Virus record (IMG/VR): IMGVR_UViG_3300044641_007115
Coordinates: 1-64,000 of that record
DNA from: a virus
Length of the DNA stretch: 64,000 nucleotides
Direction: 5' to 3' (one strand)
In this document: positions 24,974 to 33,397 of the stretch, in pieces
How positions within the stretch are numbered: position 1 is the stretch's first letter
Layout: every line of letters begins with the position of its first letter
Position numbers and translations under genes: made by a program
The notes under the pieces: model-generated
What the model saw: only the letters and a program-made list of their open reading frames with translations
Told to the model about the DNA's origin: nothing
Databases searched by the model: none

Positions 24974-27900
24974 ATGTCCAAGTTCCAAGATTTTGTCGTT
25001 GGGTTGAACGAATCCGCCGGTATCACCCCGGCGGGCGCTATTCTTTTGTCGCAATTCGGAGCCGACGAAAAGAACAAAGCTATCAGTTCCATCAAATCTC
25101 AAGTTCGTGGCGCATTTCAGGGTATTCGTTCTATCGTCGGAAAACGAGAACCCGGTAATGACGACGCGGCTCAAGCCGTTGCGTATGCACGCCGGGCATC
25201 CCGTGTGCGCGGTACCGCCGAAAACTTTCTGATGATGCAGACCGGTCTTCTCCGGTCGGTATCAAAGAACATCAGCACGATGAATGATTGGATGGCGTCT
25301 CTGTACAAACAGATGGCGTCACCGTCCGCCCCTGCAACTCCGACAAAAACCACCCCAACAACCGCCCGCCGGACGCCTATGCGCGATCCAATCACGGGGC
25401 GGTTTGTCGCACGTGAACTAACCGCATGGGAGCGGATCGCTAAGTCATTCGAATCTTTCCGGGCAAACATGAAGCCTGTCGCTTCGACTGCCCCGGTTCC
25501 ACTTCAGCGCGATCCGAAAACCGGACGGTTCCTTCCGCGCACAGCGGAACAGACACCAAACACATGGATGAATATCACTGACGTGCTCATGAAGCCGCTC
25601 AAGGGTATTCGTGTGTCTCTTCAGGAAATCCAAAAGAAACAGATCCAACCGTTGTTGGATAAGGGCATTCGTTTGCGGGACAAAGGCAAAGACTTTGCGG
25701 AGTCCATGCGCAAAATGATGTCGCCTTCCGAATGGTCGAAGAGACTGCAATCAGTTTTGACCAAGCCATTCCAGCCGCTCATCAGTATATTTCGGCGATC
25801 AGGTGCGACTACACAGGTCACACCTGAAGGAACCACGTCGGCACCGAACGTATTCACCGAAGAAACGAAGAAGACCGGCGGCTTATTGAGCCGCATGACG
25901 AATTTCATGGAGAGTGTCCGGGACACTTTCAATGATCTCCCCGGCGTCGGTGCGGTCACATCTCTGATGGTCATGAAAGTGACCAAGGCACAAACTGAAG
26001 AGCTAGTGAAGATTCGCGAAATCCTTGAGCGAACCTTCAAACTCGAACAATCAGCGGAAGCCCGCGCCGAACGTGCGGAAGATGCCAAAGAAGAAACTTC
26101 ATTTGAAAGCCGGGCCGGACAAGCCCGCGTCATGCCGACATTCGACAAACTGAAAAAAGAAAAGGGTGGCGGTGGATGGTTCGGCGGACTCATACAAACC
26201 ATCTTGGGTGAATTGGTTGAAGGTGCAATGCTTCGCTATGGCCTCAAAGGTCTTGGTGGAAAACTCCTGTCAAAGTTCCCGGTCTTAGGTAAGATCGGTG
26301 ACCTATTCAAAAAGATTCCCGGTGTCGGAAAGCTGTTGGGCATGTTCAAAGGTGGCGGTGCGGCGGCGGGTGGCGTTGGAATTCTTGCCAAACTAGGCGG
26401 CATTGGCGAATGGCTCAGCGGTCTGACCAAAGTTTTTACGAAGATCCCCGGCCTTGGCAAGCTGCTAGGACTAGGCAAAGGTGTGCTTGGCAAACTGGCT
26501 TGGCCGCTCACCGTCATCATGGCTATTTTCGACTTCTTCAGCGGATGGAAAGACGCGGGAAAGGTTCTTGGTAAAGCCGAAGATCAGTTGACAATGATGG
26601 ACCGCCTTGGCGCGGGCGTCGGAAGTATTCTTGGCGGTCTGGTCGGGATTCTCGATAGTGTCCTTGGATTGTTCGGAATCAAAACCGACATGGGTGGTTT
26701 CGTCAAGAAGTGGTACGCGAAAATCTATTCAACCATCGCCAACTTCCTTGTCGATTCCATCATGAAACCATTCACAGCGCTTGGTGAACAAATTGCCAAG
26801 GTGTTTGGTTTCCGCTCATTGCAAAGCGCACTTGACTTCGTTCAGTTCAAATTGGACAAGGGCACGAAGTTCATCAAAGAAGCCTTCACCAAAATGGCGA
26901 CGACCGTTGGTGAATACATCGACGGATTGAAGAAGCGGGCTATCGAGGGCATCAAGAGCATTGGTGCGGCCATCGGCGACTTCTTCACGAAGACAATCAA
27001 TTGGGCAACCGAAGGCGTCAAAAATCTGGCCGGTGCTATCGGCGAAAAATTCGTCGGTATCGGCGACAGCGTGGCGAAGTATCTTGGATTCGACAGCATG
27101 AAGTATGCCTACGAATCGTTGCGGGATAAGATCACAGGCGTCTTCTCTGGCATCGGTGCTGGCGTCGCTAAGCTGTTAGGATTCGAAAACTTCGATGCGT
27201 TAGTGGATCGCGTCATGGCATTGAAGGATATGATCCTCAAACCGTTCACCTACATTCAAGAAAAGATCGGTGGGTTTGTCAAGGGTCTTGGCAAGATTGC
27301 CGGATACTTGGGCTACAACGACAAAGAGTTTGCCGACTATGAAAAGAAGGTGAACGAAGACCGGGCGGCGAATGAACGCGCCCGTCAACAGAAAGCACAA
27401 CAGGCACGGGAAGCCGCTCAGCGGGCCGAACAGCGACCGAATGAACCCATTCAGGTTCCTACCACCCCGGCGTCTACACCGGCACCGGCGCTCGAAACAC
27501 AGAACTACGATCCGGCACTGGATACCAGCCGTCAAGTGGATATTCCCGCACCGACACGGATGCCCGCCGCTGGCGCGCCGCCCGTTTCTCAAACTCCAAC
27601 CACAGAAGGTCAAGGGTCAGAATGGGTGCGCCCACTCATGACTGGTGTGACATCCGACTTCGGTATGCGTAATCACCCGGTCACCGGTCAGGAAGCCAAA
27701 ATGCACGAAGGTACCGACTACGCTGGCAAGATGGGTGATCCCGTCAAAGCGGCGGGAGACGGGGTTGTGCAATTGGCCTCTTCGCTTAGAGGGTATGGCA
27801 ACGTTGTCTATCTCAACCACAAGAACGGATATCAGACGCGCTATGCGCATTTGTCATCATTCGCCCCGCTCAGCATCGGTCAGGAAGTCAAAGCTGGTCA

Positions 27901-29086
27901 GGTGATCGGCGCGGTCGGCAATACCGGCATCGGTACCGGCCCACATCTACATTTCGAGGTTCGCAAGGGTTGGTCGTTGGCGAACAATCAGACCAAACCG
28001 GAGAACCCGGAAATCTTCTTCCGGTCACAACAAGAGACACAAGAACAGGATCACTCACAGCGGCCCTCAGCGGTCCCTGTACAGCGTCCGCCACGTGATC
28101 CTGATGTGATGACTGGATGGAAACGTCCGAACCCTGTAGCGTCCGCTATCAGTACCGGCATCGGTCGTATAGCGGATACCGTCCTATCCAAAATTCCACG
28201 CGGTTCAACCCGTCCTGTCGTCCCGCCGCGTGATCCGTCGATGCGGACACCGGGACCGGGTGGACCGGGAAGCGGCGGAATCAACTACCGCCCCGGACAA
28301 GTTCCGCCTGAAATCGCGGAAATGGCCGTCAAGATGGAAAAGGAAACCGGCATCCCGGCGGCGGTCACTATCGCACAGTGGGCAACGGAAAGCGGTTGGG
28401 GACAGAAAGGCATCGGCAACAATGTCTTCGGTATGACCAAAGCGCGCCGCCACACCAAGAGCCAAACGAAGAGCACAACCGAAGACATCACCTACGATCA
28501 GTTGATGAAGTTCAGCCCGGCGGAACGGGCATCTGTTCGCACGCTGGACGGACAGCCGATCAATGGTCCGTGGCAAGGCAAGATGAAAGTCAAAATGGAT
28601 CGGGAGTTCGCAGACTTCGATACACTCGAAGACGCATTCCGGGACCATGCCCGTTTGTTGTCTGCCAACACGGGACCGTACAAGACAGCGTTCGACCGGT
28701 ATAAGATGACCGGCGATGTTCAGGGATTCATCCGCGACATCGCACCGACCTACGCTACCGACCGAAACTACAGCAATGTGATTGGCCGCATCGCCGGTCA
28801 GCGGAATGTCATGGATGCGATTGGCAGTTCACGCAATGCCTTGGGCGTCGCGCCGCCGCCGGTCACCGTGGCACAAGCTCCGACGATGGGACGGGACATC
28901 ATGCGAACCTCAGCGGAAAATGCACAGATGGCCCGCTCATTGGCACAACAGGCACAAGGCGGCACACTGAATGTTGCTCCGGTGAACGTCAATCAGAACA
29001 CCACCAGCATCGTGGCGGATCTGAAGGCGCGCAACACAGAGAACACCCACAAGCGCATCATGGACCGGGAATACTACCGGACCTAA
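24974..29086 (+). CDS. Large tail protein with M23 peptidase and glucosaminidase domains
   Basis: 1370 aa, the largest gene in the window. Residues 1-430 are helical. About 430-580 holds Gly/Leu/Lys-rich amphipathic repeats (GKLLSKFPVLGKIGDLFKKI, PGVGKLLGMF). About 890-1000 is an M23/LytM endopeptidase (SDFGMRNHPVTG, MHEGTDYAG, GNTGIGTGPHLHFEV; the His/Asp zinc ligands are present). About 1110-1275 is a glucosaminidase-type muramidase (IAQWATESGWGQKGIGNNVFG, FRDHARLLSANTGPY). Likely a tape-measure or hub protein that digests peptidoglycan during entry. Neighbours are gp26/gp51-like genes. Confidence 0.8.
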   Translation: MSKFQDFVVGLNESAGITPAGAILLSQFGADEKNKAISSIKSQVRGAFQGIRSIVGKREPGNDDAAQAVAYARRASRVRGTAENFLMMQTGLLRSVSKNISTMNDWMASLYKQMASPSAPATPTKTTPTTARRTPMRDPITGRFVARELTAWERIAKSFESFRANMKPVASTAPVPLQRDPKTGRFLPRTAEQTPNTWMNITDVLMKPLKGIRVSLQEIQKKQIQPLLDKGIRLRDKGKDFAESMRKMMSPSEWSKRLQSVLTKPFQPLISIFRRSGATTQVTPEGTTSAPNVFTEETKKTGGLLSRMTNFMESVRDTFNDLPGVGAVTSLMVMKVTKAQTEELVKIREILERTFKLEQSAEARAERAEDAKEETSFESRAGQARVMPTFDKLKKEKGGGGWFGGLIQTILGELVEGAMLRYGLKGLGGKLLSKFPVLGKIGDLFKKIPGVGKLLGMFKGGGAAAGGVGILAKLGGIGEWLSGLTKVFTKIPGLGKLLGLGKGVLGKLAWPLTVIMAIFDFFSGWKDAGKVLGKAEDQLTMMDRLGAGVGSILGGLVGILDSVLGLFGIKTDMGGFVKKWYAKIYSTIANFLVDSIMKPFTALGEQIAKVFGFRSLQSALDFVQFKLDKGTKFIKEAFTKMATTVGEYIDGLKKRAIEGIKSIGAAIGDFFTKTINWATEGVKNLAGAIGEKFVGIGDSVAKYLGFDSMKYAYESLRDKITGVFSGIGAGVAKLLGFENFDALVDRVMALKDMILKPFTYIQEKIGGFVKGLGKIAGYLGYNDKEFADYEKKVNEDRAANERARQQKAQQAREAAQRAEQRPNEPIQVPTTPASTPAPALETQNYDPALDTSRQVDIPAPTRMPAAGAPPVSQTPTTEGQGSEWVRPLMTGVTSDFGMRNHPVTGQEAKMHEGTDYAGKMGDPVKAAGDGVVQLASSLRGYGNVVYLNHKNGYQTRYAHLSSFAPLSIGQEVKAGQVIGAVGNTGIGTGPHLHFEVRKGWSLANNQTKPENPEIFFRSQQETQEQDHSQRPSAVPVQRPPRDPDVMTGWKRPNPVASAISTGIGRIADTVLSKIPRGSTRPVVPPRDPSMRTPGPGGPGSGGINYRPGQVPPEIAEMAVKMEKETGIPAAVTIAQWATESGWGQKGIGNNVFGMTKARRHTKSQTKSTTEDITYDQLMKFSPAERASVRTLDGQPINGPWQGKMKVKMDREFADFDTLEDAFRDHARLLSANTGPYKTAFDRYKMTGDVQGFIRDIAPTYATDRNYSNVIGRIAGQRNVMDAIGSSRNALGVAPPPVTVAQAPTMGRDIMRTSAENAQMARSLAQQAQGGTLNVAPVNVNQNTTSIVADLKARNTENTHKRIMDREYYRT

Positions 29087-29319
29087 GCTGTCATCGTTTC
29101 ATCCATCTGTGCAATGATTGATTCAATTTCTTCGTTGCACAGATGGTTCTCATCGTCCGACACATATGGATCTTCGATAGATGCCATCACATCATCGGGG
29201 ATCTGGATTGATCCAAAATACAATTGCGCCAATCCCGTATAACATGAGATTTCTTCACGGGTCAACCCAAGACGAACAAAGTATTCGTCACCACCCGGCC
29301 CACTGTACTTCCAAGCCAA
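29083..29319 (-). CDS. Hypothetical protein
   Basis: 78 aa, acidic (MASIEDPYVSDDENHLC, IAQMDETMTA), no recognised domain. Overlaps the upstream gene by 32 nt and the convergent tail gene by 4 nt. Function unknown. Confidence 0.45.
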   Translation of the reverse strand: MAWKYSGPGGDEYFVRLGLTREEISCYTGLAQLYFGSIQIPDDVMASIEDPYVSDDENHLCNEEIESIIAQMDETMTA

Positions 29320-29563
29320 CCGGCCCGCCCACGGATGGTCTGCCGGAAAAACAGACGATTTCGGATACCTTGATTTTATTTCGTGTCTCTTCGACCAATG
29401 GATTTTTTTCTTCCAGAAGATCGAAGTACTTCTGCATATCGTCCGGTCTTGGATGACGATAAACTTGGGTTTCCTTTCGAGTGATGTGGTCGTAGCTATA
29501 GCAGTAGTGCTGGTGAATACACGCGGCCCTCACCAAATCTCTCAAGCGATCTTCGAGGATCAT
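29288..29563 (-). CDS. Hypothetical protein, predicted leaderless
   Basis: 91 aa, no recognised family. Contains paired Cys/His early (ACIHQHYCYSYDH, residues 14-26), possibly metal-binding. The ATG at 29563 is 5 nt past a TAAGAT -10 box (29569-29574) that has TTGAAC 17 nt upstream of it. Confidence 0.5.
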   Translation of the reverse strand: MILEDRLRDLVRAACIHQHYCYSYDHITRKETQVYRHPRPDDMQKYFDLLEEKNPLVEETRNKIKVSEIVCFSGRPSVGGPVGLEVQWAGW

Positions 29564-29568
29564 ACATT

Positions 29569-29597
29569 ATCTTAGTTCGGACCTAAATACGGTTCAA
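29569..29597. promoter_or_regulatory. Overlapping early (left) and late-type (right) promoters
   Basis: Leftward sigma70-type: TTGAAC (29592-29597), 17-nt spacer, TAAGAT (29569-29574). Rightward late-type: TAAATA (29584-29589), 7 nt before ATG 29597. The two overlap physically, and the early -35 box ends at the first base of the lysin start codon. Confidence 0.55.
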
Positions 29598-30277
29598 TGT
29601 TGACCTTTAACACATCCCGCTTGCATCAGCCGTCGATGTACTTTCAGACCAAGTTTCCGAAAGACGGCATTGTATTGCACTTCACAGCGGGGACGACCGC
29701 CAGCGGCGCGATTGCGACGTTTGAATCGTCTCCACGAATCAACAAGTACCCGATGTCCGTACCCTACGTGATCGGGAACGACCCGGCGGCGACGGTTTTC
29801 AAACTGTTCGACGATGAGTTTTGGGCATACAATCTGGCAATCACCGGCCAGTGGGCACAGCGACACAAACATGACAAGCGTACAGTTGCGTTTGAAATTG
29901 TCAACCCCGGCCCGCTTCGCAAGGTTGGAGACAAGATGTGTTTCTGGCCGAAGAACTGGACAGCACCATACTGCTCTGTCAGCGAAACGGACAAGTACAT
30001 CGAAGTGCCCGCGTACCGTGGTGAGAAGTTCTTCGCCACGTATACACTCCAACAGATCGCCAATACCGTTGCGCTGTGTGAGATGATGTGCGACAAGTAC
30101 GGTATCCCGAAGGTGATTCCACCAGCGGCGAAACGCATGGCCTTCGACATGCCCTACTTCGATAAGTTCAAGGGTGTGTTCACGCACGTCAACGTCCGGC
30201 CCGACAAATGGGATTTGGGTCCGGCGGGTGAATCGATCTGGCAAGCCCTTCTGAATGCGGGATACCGGGAAGCCTAG
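29597..30277 (+). CDS. Endolysin, N-acetylmuramoyl-L-alanine amidase
   Basis: 226 aa, single domain of the amidase_2/PGRP type (T7-lysozyme-like zinc amidase). Key parts: GIVLHFTAGTT with His28 as zinc ligand, YVIGNDPAATVFKLF, and THVNVRPDKWDLGPA where His197 and a residue in the DKWDLGP loop complete the site. Cleaves the bond between muramic acid and the stem peptide. No signal peptide, so a holin or similar is needed. Late-type motif 7 nt upstream. Confidence 0.85.
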   Translation: MLTFNTSRLHQPSMYFQTKFPKDGIVLHFTAGTTASGAIATFESSPRINKYPMSVPYVIGNDPAATVFKLFDDEFWAYNLAITGQWAQRHKHDKRTVAFEIVNPGPLRKVGDKMCFWPKNWTAPYCSVSETDKYIEVPAYRGEKFFATYTLQQIANTVALCEMMCDKYGIPKVIPPAAKRMAFDMPYFDKFKGVFTHVNVRPDKWDLGPAGESIWQALLNAGYREA

Positions 30278-30284
30278 TAACCCA

Positions 30285-30290
30285 TAAATA
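30285..30290 (+). promoter_or_regulatory. Late-type TAAATA motif
   Basis: CATAAATA, ending 8 nt before ATG 30299, with no Shine-Dalgarno. Confidence 0.5.
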
Positions 30291-30298
30291 TCACCCGA

Positions 30299-30628
30299 AT
30301 GGAAATGCTAACACCACAAGAACAAGAATCGTTACAGATGGCGACGATCTGTAGCGAATGCCGTTGGGGAATCTTTCATCGTGAAGAGCACGATGGACTA
30401 ATCGTTCGGATGGAAACTCCACTTTGCGGCCACCAAAGTTCATTGATCGGTCGTAACTTCGTCACTGGTGAATTCAAATTCAAGCCGTGCGAAACCATCA
30501 ATCAAATCGGCAACTGTCACATCTTTGAACCGAAGCTGCATCCGAATCAGGAAAACGTCATCGCCCATGATGGTGTTTCGTTCAATGACGATCAAGAAAT
30601 ACTGGACGGAGACGACGACACTCAGTAG
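30299..30628 (+). CDS. Hypothetical Cys-containing protein
   Basis: 109 aa. Four cysteines in C-x2-C ... C ... C spacing (ICSECRWG, PLCGH, KPCETIN, GNCHIF) suggest a zinc site. C-terminus very acidic (DDQEILDGDDDTQ). An alternative start is the ATG at 30305. Function unknown. Ends 24 nt before a shared terminator. Confidence 0.5.
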   Translation: MEMLTPQEQESLQMATICSECRWGIFHREEHDGLIVRMETPLCGHQSSLIGRNFVTGEFKFKPCETINQIGNCHIFEPKLHPNQENVIAHDGVSFNDDQEILDGDDDTQ

Positions 30629-30651
30629 GAAAAGCGACAACTAAAGAAAAA

Positions 30652-30685
30652 AGCCCGGCATTTCTGCCGGGCCTTTCTTTTTCCT
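30652..30685. terminator. Bidirectional terminator
   Basis: 9-bp stem AGCCCGGCA / TGCCGGGCT, T-run on both strands (CTTTCTTTTT rightward, TTTTTTCTTT leftward). Separates the converging 30299 and gp32 genes. Confidence 0.9.
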
Positions 30686-30694
30686 AAAGGACTT

Positions 30695-31642
30695 TTAGTC
30701 CTTCTCCACCAGTGCGGCGAATGCATCTTCCTCTTCCTGTTGCCGGGAAGTGGAAGCGCCGCCACCCTTGCCACCCTTCGAGGGAGTCACGTCGAACGGA
30801 GGATCGTCGTCATCTTGCGGCAACACAGTGCGGGTCGTCGCCTTCGCAGCGGACGCCTTTGCTGGTGCCGGGGTGGGAGCGGACGCGGAAGCGCCGCCAG
30901 CCACACCCATGACTTCTTCGAAGCGCTTCTTCAACTCTTCGTAGCTCTTGAACCGGTTCGGGTCCAAGAATTCCTTCAAGCTGTACTCCGAATCCCAAAT
31001 GTTCTGGATCTTCTTCTCATCGCCACCGAACATCGGAGCGGGAGAGTCGAAAACCGAAGAGTCGTAGTTGGGATATCCTTCCACGTTCTTGACCTTCAGA
31101 CGGAAATTCGCACCGCCGAAGAAACAGAACGGGTCCACAGACGGATCATCCTTGAACGGGGGTTCGATCATGTCCTTGATCTTGGTCATGACCTTCTTGC
31201 CGTACTTCCACAAGAACACCTTGCCTTCGTTCTCCGGGTGAGCCGGATCACTGATGACCAGAATGTTGCTGATGTAGTGGGTACGACGGGCACGCTTACG
31301 GGCCAAGGCAATGTTGGCTTCTTCGCCAGTCTGCCACAGCTTGCTGTTCTCTTCCGCCACCGGGTCGGTCTTTCCGATGGTCTGAAGGCTCTCTTCCACG
31401 TACCACTTACCAGTGGGACCTTGGAAGCCGTAATCGTAGGTGGGAATGTACGGGGTGTCTTCGTCAGCGCGGGCCGGAAGGAACCGGATGATTGCGCTAC
31501 CCGTACCGCTCTTATCGCGCTCCAGATTCCAGAAGCGCGTATCCTTGGCGCGTCCTGCACCGGAATTCGTTTCTTCCATCTTCCGGCGAAGCGCGTCCTT
31601 GTTGGCCTGCATATTGGCCTTGAGTTCTGCAAGACTTTTCAC
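30695..31642 (-). CDS. 32: Single-stranded DNA-binding protein gp32
   Basis: 315 aa (T4 gp32 is 301). GTG start with AGGAGAA site. Basic N-terminal B-domain-like segment, then the core with FLPARADEDTPYIPTYDYG, ILVISDPAHPENEGKVFLWK and YGKKVMTKIKDMI. The Ser/Ala/Pro-rich linker leads to the acidic C-tail (QQEEEDAFAALVEKD) used for protein contacts. I see no CxxC, so the T4 zinc site seems absent. Same order as T4: 33, 59, 32. Confidence 0.9.
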   Translation of the reverse strand: MKSLAELKANMQANKDALRRKMEETNSGAGRAKDTRFWNLERDKSGTGSAIIRFLPARADEDTPYIPTYDYGFQGPTGKWYVEESLQTIGKTDPVAEENSKLWQTGEEANIALARKRARRTHYISNILVISDPAHPENEGKVFLWKYGKKVMTKIKDMIEPPFKDDPSVDPFCFFGGANFRLKVKNVEGYPNYDSSVFDSPAPMFGGDEKKIQNIWDSEYSLKEFLDPNRFKSYEELKKRFEEVMGVAGGASASAPTPAPAKASAAKATTRTVLPQDDDDPPFDVTPSKGGKGGGASTSRQQEEEDAFAALVEKD

Positions 31643-31781
31643 TGTGTTGTTCTCCTATGTGTCTGTCCAATCCTTTCTGCCGAACGTGCTTGAATTTGGC
31701 TTTCGCCCGCCGTCCGACGTACTTTGGCTAACTTCTGACTTTGATCGTAACGTGGGTTCTACCCACGCAAAAACTATTTAG
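31643..31781 (-). promoter_or_regulatory. Leader of gp32 gene with late-type motif and hairpin
   Basis: Minus strand: TAAATA at about 31776, then a perfect hairpin CGTGGGT-AGA-ACCCACG about 10 nt downstream (31752-31768), then ~110 nt to the GTG with its AGGAGAA site. T4 gp32 represses its own mRNA through a structured leader; a similar role here is inference. Confidence 0.4.
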
Positions 31782-32016
31782 ACACCGGCTTTTGATCGCC
31801 GGAATCTTTTTTCTCACCGGATTCAACAACGATTCCGGCTTCCTGTAATCGATGCCGAAGCATCGAATTCTCTTTGAAAAGAGACTTCAATTGATCTTGA
31901 GCCTTCGAAAGCTCTTCGAGCAAAAACAGATTCTCTTCGTGCGATCCGCACAGTTGATCCATCAACGTTTGGATATACAGGTCCTTACGTTCCGGGCTTA
32001 CCTTCGTGACAATCAT
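31774..32016 (-). CDS. Coiled-coil hypothetical protein
   Basis: 80 aa. Residues 25-60 show a heptad pattern (EENLFLLEELSKAQDQLKSL), then a charged tail (KKDSGDQKPVSK). Starts directly after the gp59 stop. Located between gp59 and gp32. Function unknown. Confidence 0.5.
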   Translation of the reverse strand: MIVTKVSPERKDLYIQTLMDQLCGSHEENLFLLEELSKAQDQLKSLFKENSMLRHRLQEAGIVVESGEKKDSGDQKPVSK

Positions 32017-32643
32017 CTATGCAATGTACCCCTTGAGAATGGTTTTCAGGCGTTCCTGATTGATATTTAGCCGGGTCAGGAAGGCCGCGTATTTGATCGC
32101 GACCATGCGCTTTTCTTTCCATGCCAAGTCCAATTGGTCAAAGTAGGCATCCATCACAGTGATGATCTTCGGTTGAAAGTGAACCAGCCAAGCGAAGGTT
32201 TCCATCGATATCTGGCCGGACATCAGCAAGGTGTACAGCATTGGCTGTGCGTCGCTATCGCCCCGGATCGACTTCTTCAACGAACCGGCACGCCGCCTAA
32301 TGACAGTCAGGTCGTCTTCGAACTGAACGTGCATGGTGTGGAGCCGCCCCACCCATTTCTGATAGCACTCCAGATCGTAGAGGTTTCCATATTCCTTGGG
32401 TGACCGAGTAACCATCACCGAAAGAAAGTGATCCCGCATGTCATCGATCTTCTTGAACCGGCGGGTCAGTGCGATCCAAAACGTTTGTTTGCTTGGATGC
32501 TCTTGCCACTTCTTCCAGAAGTGTCGCCGGATGATCGGGTTTGACACTTGGTTGAAATAGTCGAATTTCGGTTCAGTCAGGTGCTTGTAGAGTAAGCCCC
32601 GTGTGTAGTAGGTTTCAAATGGTTCAAAGAGCATGTCGCTCAT
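32017..32643 (-). CDS. 59: Helicase loader gp59-like
   Basis: 208 aa (T4 gp59 is 217). Helical, with YYTRGLLYKHLTEPKFDYFN near the start, FWIALTRRFKKIDDMRDHFL, then CYQKWVGRLHTMHVQFEDDL and LLMSGQISMETFAWLVHF, which track T4 gp59 (YREYIGRLKQIKFKFEEDI, LLQSNIISFETF). Loads replicative helicase onto gp32-coated DNA. Sits between gp33 and gp32 as in T4. ATG overlaps the preceding stop. Confidence 0.8.
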   Translation of the reverse strand: MSDMLFEPFETYYTRGLLYKHLTEPKFDYFNQVSNPIIRRHFWKKWQEHPSKQTFWIALTRRFKKIDDMRDHFLSVMVTRSPKEYGNLYDLECYQKWVGRLHTMHVQFEDDLTVIRRRAGSLKKSIRGDSDAQPMLYTLLMSGQISMETFAWLVHFQPKIITVMDAYFDQLDLAWKEKRMVAIKYAAFLTRLNINQERLKTILKGYIA

Positions 32644-32885
32644 GTGAAGCGCAAGCGGGCCGTCTTTTTCACCATATGATGCTTTTCGGCATCGTCCTGA
32701 AGTTTGTCGCGTAGAGTCGGGGTTAACAACGTCGCCGCAAATTGGGGTTCCATGTTTTCCTTCCCGGCCACCGCCAAAATTGCGTCAATGATGCGCATCC
32801 CACGACCAGAACGTGCGATTCGTTCTACCTCTTCGGAGAATCGCAAAATGCTGTTTTCATGATCCAGCGGGTCATAGATTGCCAT
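32640..32885 (-). CDS. 33: Late transcription co-activator gp33-like
   Basis: 81 aa. The helical part (ILRFSEEVERIARSGRGM, then IDAILAVAGKENMEPQFAAT and a LRDKLQDDAEKHHMVKK helix) matches the small gp33 proteins of T4-like phages (EIE.I..., E-A, L...A..LN+L+K). gp33 links RNA polymerase to the sliding clamp at late promoters, and its presence fits the many TAAATA motifs here. TGAGGT ribosome site 3 nt upstream. Position 33-59-32 as in T4. Confidence 0.7.
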   Translation of the reverse strand: MAIYDPLDHENSILRFSEEVERIARSGRGMRIIDAILAVAGKENMEPQFAATLLTPTLRDKLQDDAEKHHMVKKTARLRFT

Positions 32886-32924
32886 ACCTCATTAGTTTAG
32901 CGTCGAAGTTGACACCATCGAATC

Positions 32925-32930
32925 TAAATG
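32925..32930 (+). promoter_or_regulatory. Late-type TAAATG motif
   Basis: TAAATG, 5 nt before ATG 32936. Confidence 0.4.
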
Positions 32931-32935
32931 ACGGT

Positions 32936-33325
32936 ATGAAACAAAAACCCGCGCAAATCGATTCCGTGAGCGTTCGCCGCGCCACTGACTTCGCGCGCAC
33001 CACCGGGGACGCTACCGTCGCCAAAGCAATCAAATTTCTGGACGATCCAGAACGCCTACAGCGGATCAAGGATTCACAGTGCAAGACATGCTACTACATC
33101 CTTCGGTCGCGCCTTGGCGGTCCTACGGCCACAGAACGGCCATGCGGCATTTGTGGCAAAAACGAAATCTACGACACCACCACAACCGATCCCATCTGTT
33201 TCGATTGCGCTGTGAAAAACGAACTGTGTAAGCGTTGCGGCGGCGACATTCACATGCGGCCCCGCCGGTCATACCGGCCCGATGATGAACGAGAACAACC
33301 CAAGCCCCTCACCCGCCCTGCCTAG
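32936..33325 (+). CDS. Zinc-ribbon hypothetical protein
   Basis: 129 aa from ATG 32936 (the upstream frame overlaps the gp33 gene antisense and is unlikely). Four CxxC-type pairs: CKTCYY, CGICGK, CFDC, CKRCGG, i.e. two zinc knuckles in tandem (about residues 48-105). C-terminus Arg/Pro rich. Could bind RNA, DNA or a host protein. Function unknown. Confidence 0.55.
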   Translation: MKQKPAQIDSVSVRRATDFARTTGDATVAKAIKFLDDPERLQRIKDSQCKTCYYILRSRLGGPTATERPCGICGKNEIYDTTTTDPICFDCAVKNELCKRCGGDIHMRPRRSYRPDDEREQPKPLTRPA

Positions 33326-33390
33326 TATATTAGGCAAATCTACATCAACCGGCCCGGATGTCTAGTATATTAGGCATCCGGGCCTATAAT
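33320..33390 (+). promoter_or_regulatory. Regulatory region with two repeats and a perfect inverted repeat
   Basis: Two near-identical 16-nt palindromes, GCCTAGTATATTAGGC (33320) and GTCTAGTATATTAGGC (33360), start 40 bp apart. A perfect 10-bp inverted repeat GGCCCGGATG / CATCCGGGCC (33351-33384) encloses the second. A consensus TATAAT (33385-33390) follows and ends 7 nt before ATG 33398. No -35 box is seen, so an activator or repressor binding here is plausible. Confidence 0.5.
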
Positions 33391-33397
33391 GGAACCA

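Noticed and set aside
30740-31693. Open frame of 317 codons on the plus strand
   Set aside because: Antisense shadow of gp32; no ribosome site, no family.
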